Shown here: in pieces, positions 62,073 to 64,000 of the stretch
Layout: every line of letters begins with the position of its first letter
How positions within the stretch are numbered: the first letter of the stretch is position 1
NCBI RefSeq assembly: GCF_000271845.1
Contig: NZ_JH719395.1
Coordinates: forward strand, 594,025-658,024
Length of the DNA stretch: 64,000 nt
From: Rhizobium leguminosarum bv. trifolii WSM2297
GTDB taxonomy: Bacteria; Pseudomonadota; Alphaproteobacteria; Rhizobiales; Rhizobiaceae
Direction of reading: 5' to 3'
The notes under the pieces: generated by a model
What the model saw: only the letters and a program-made list of their open reading frames with translations
Told to the model about the DNA's origin: nothing
The model's database searches: none
Made by a program: the position numbers and the translations under genes

Positions 62073-64000
62073 ATGTTGCATTTTTCCCGTTGGAAAACAC
62101 TTCTGATCTGGCTGGCCGCGTTTGCGGCCATCATCATCGTTGCGCCCAATCTGCTGAGCGAGGCGCAGCGTTCCTCTCTGCCGGGCTGGCTGCGGCACGA
62201 CCGCGTGACGCTCGGCCTCGATCTGCAGGGCGGCTCGCATATCGTTCTGAAGGTCGAGCGTTCCGATATCGTCAAGGACCGCCTGGAAGAGGCGGTCGCC
62301 AACGTGCGCAACGCGCTGCGCGGTGCCGGCATCCGCTATACCGGGCTGACCGGCAACGACCAGACCGTCACCGTCCGGATCACCGATCCGGCTGAGACAC
62401 AGAAGGCGGTCGATCTCCTGAAACCCTTGACGACGGCCGACGGGCGTTCCGGACCTGACGTCGCGCTGCAGCAGGGCGAAGAGGGCCAACTCTCCCTGCA
62501 GATTTCCGACGCCGGCATCGCCGCCGACGTCGCCGCGGCGCGAACGCGGTCGCTCGATATCGTCAGCCGTCGCATCGCCGGATTCGGTTATGAAAACTTC
62601 CTCGTTCGCCCCGATGGCACCGATCGGATCGTCGTGCAGGTGCTGGGATCGGTTGATGCCGAGCGGCTGAAGAACCTCTTGAACCAGCCGGCCAAGCTTT
62701 CCTTTCATCTGATCGACGAAAGCATGTCGGGGCAGGAGGCGCTGAACGGCCGCTGGCCGGCCACATCGCAGGTGCTCTATTCGCTTGACGATCCGCCGGT
62801 CCCCTATCTCGTCGACCGCACCGCTTTCGCCAACGCCAGCAACATGGTCGATATCGAACCGGTCGTCGATCCGCAGACGCAGGATACATCGATTGCCTAC
62901 CGCCTCGACGCCGAAGGCACGCGGCGGCTGGCTGAGGTGACGGGCAAGAATATCGGCAAGCACCTTGCCATCGTCTTTGACGACCAGGTGATGTCGTCAC
63001 CGGTAATCGACGCGGCGATCACCGGCGGCGAGGGCGCGATTTCGGCGAACTTCTCCGAGGATGGCGTCCGCGACCTTGCGACCATGCTGCGCGCCGGCGC
63101 TCTGCCGGCGACGCTGACGAGCGTCGAGGAGCGCAGCGTCAGCCCGAGATTCGGCGCGGATTCCATCTTCAGCGGGCTTGTTGCCGGGCTCGTCGCCGTC
63201 GTGCTGGTCGCAGCACTGATGATCGCGCTCTACCGCATTCTCGGCGTCATCGCCGCCGTCTCGCTCGTCTTCAACCTGATCCTCATCGTTGCGGTACTCA
63301 GCCTTGCCGGCGCGACGCTCACCTTGCCCGGCATTGCCGGCATCGTGCTCATCGTCGGCATGGCGGTCGACTCGAACGTTCTGATCTACGAGCGTATCCG
63401 TGAAGAGGAAAGAACGGCCCACTCCTTTGCAGAGGCCGTCGGCCGCGGTTTCCAGCGCGCCTTTGCAACGATCGTCGACGCCAACGTCACGATCTTCATC
63501 GCCGCCATCATCCTCTTTTTCCTCGGTAGCGAAGCCATCCGCGGTTTCGCGGTGACGCTGGCGGTCGGCATCCTGACGACCGTCTTCACGGCTTTCACCC
63601 TGACGCGCGCAATCGTTGCCGTCTGGCTGAACGGACGCCATCCCCGGCATCTGCCGAAGAGCGTTCTGACCCATCTTTTCGAACACGCCAATATCCGTTT
63701 CATGGGGATCCGCCGTTACGTCTTTACTGCGTCGGCGGTCATCTCGCTGATCGCCATGGCCGCCTTTGCCACCGCCGGCCTGCGTCTCGGCATCGATTTC
63801 ACCGGCGGCTCACTCATCGAGGTGACGGCGAAGCAGGGCAATGCCGACATTGATGATATTCAATCACGCCTGAACGATCTCAATCTCGGCGAGATCAGCG
63901 TCGAGCGCACCGGCGGCCCGTCGAATGCGCGCATTCGTATCGCCTCCCAGGGCGGCGGCGAGAATGCCGAGCAGTCTGCGGCGACGCTGGTGCGCGGCGA
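62073..64000 (+). CDS. secDF: SecDF fusion protein translocase, 3' end outside window
   Basis: The open frame runs to the window end, giving 642 visible residues. The N-terminal hydrophobic helix (WKTLLIWLAAFAAIIIVAP) is followed by VTLGLDLQGGSHIVLKVE, the periplasmic P1 region, and the SecD membrane domain. A SecF-like part begins near residue 545 (RFMGIRRYVF, then GIDFTGGSLIEVT), so the two are one polypeptide, as in many alphaproteobacteria. The ATG at 62073 has GAGAGA just upstream. SecDF uses the proton gradient to help pull exported proteins. Confidence 0.93.
   Translation, partial: MLHFSRWKTLLIWLAAFAAIIIVAPNLLSEAQRSSLPGWLRHDRVTLGLDLQGGSHIVLKVERSDIVKDRLEEAVANVRNALRGAGIRYTGLTGNDQTVTVRITDPAETQKAVDLLKPLTTADGRSGPDVALQQGEEGQLSLQISDAGIAADVAAARTRSLDIVSRRIAGFGYENFLVRPDGTDRIVVQVLGSVDAERLKNLLNQPAKLSFHLIDESMSGQEALNGRWPATSQVLYSLDDPPVPYLVDRTAFANASNMVDIEPVVDPQTQDTSIAYRLDAEGTRRLAEVTGKNIGKHLAIVFDDQVMSSPVIDAAITGGEGAISANFSEDGVRDLATMLRAGALPATLTSVEERSVSPRFGADSIFSGLVAGLVAVVLVAALMIALYRILGVIAAVSLVFNLILIVAVLSLAGATLTLPGIAGIVLIVGMAVDSNVLIYERIREEERTAHSFAEAVGRGFQRAFATIVDANVTIFIAAIILFFLGSEAIRGFAVTLAVGILTTVFTAFTLTRAIVAVWLNGRHPRHLPKSVLTHLFEHANIRFMGIRRYVFTASAVISLIAMAAFATAGLRLGIDFTGGSLIEVTAKQGNADIDDIQSRLNDLNLGEISVERTGGPSNARIRIASQGGGENAEQSAATLVRG

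Overview
The window is a chromosomal segment of a fast-growing Rhizobium, probably of the R. etli/R. leguminosarum group. Evidence: high GC with strong third-position bias, an ExoR homologue, a NasS/NasT-controlled nitrate operon, a PopZ homologue, GGAAC-N18-TT promoters typical of the alphaproteobacterial EcfG/RpoE2 stress response, and RIME-like palindromic intergenic repeats. No phage, IS element, CRISPR array or rRNA was seen. Genus-level placement is inferred from these traits, not from a marker search.

Layout. (1) 1-4.8 kb: the 3' part of a ChrR-type anti-sigma factor, a short-chain dehydrogenase, a cyclopropane-fatty-acid synthase and a photolyase. This resembles the RpoE-ChrR singlet-oxygen regulon described in Rhodobacter, and both minus-strand genes have a matching promoter. 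(2) 4.5-6.2 kb: two small proteins of unknown function and a HAD phosphatase. (3) 6.2-15.3 kb: the nitrate/nitrite assimilation cluster, all on the minus strand: nasT-nasS, then a sigma-54 promoter, an ANTAR-type hairpin leader with an intrinsic terminator, then narK-nirB-nirD-nasA. (4) 15.5-18.3 kb: a TRAP transporter with fused QM permease and its binding protein. (5) 18.6-25.3 kb: single genes for a 1-Cys peroxiredoxin, a YfcG-like GST, a lytic transglycosylase, an atypical SDR, glycerate 2-kinase, a DUF6074-like protein and a PHB-depolymerase-type esterase.

(6) 25.5-35.2 kb: a stress and small-protein region with katE catalase, a YflT-like glycine-zipper protein, two paralogous Fet4-type small membrane proteins, several secreted or membrane small proteins, two micro-ORFs below 40 codons, and tRNA-Asn and tRNA-Cys. 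Five GGAAC-N18-TT sites here precede genes on both strands, suggesting a general-stress cluster. (7) 35.4-47.9 kb: a PCMT-like methyltransferase, popZ, valS, a FadL-family porin, exoR, xthA, an ErpA/IscA protein, dgt and argS.

(8) 48-64 kb: a cell-envelope and chromosome-maintenance block in an order common in this clade: a large SPOR-domain protein, nagZ, scpA-scpB, tatABC, serS, surE-pcm-nlpD, a DUF815 ATPase, yajC and secDF (cut by the window end). The block links septal and peptidoglycan functions (SPOR, NagZ, NlpD) with protein export (Tat, YajC/SecDF) and condensin (ScpAB).

The strongest regulatory reading is the nas leader: a near-perfect sigma-54 promoter followed by a hexaloop hairpin with A1 and G4, then a strong terminator, with the ANTAR regulator and its nitrate sensor encoded just upstream.
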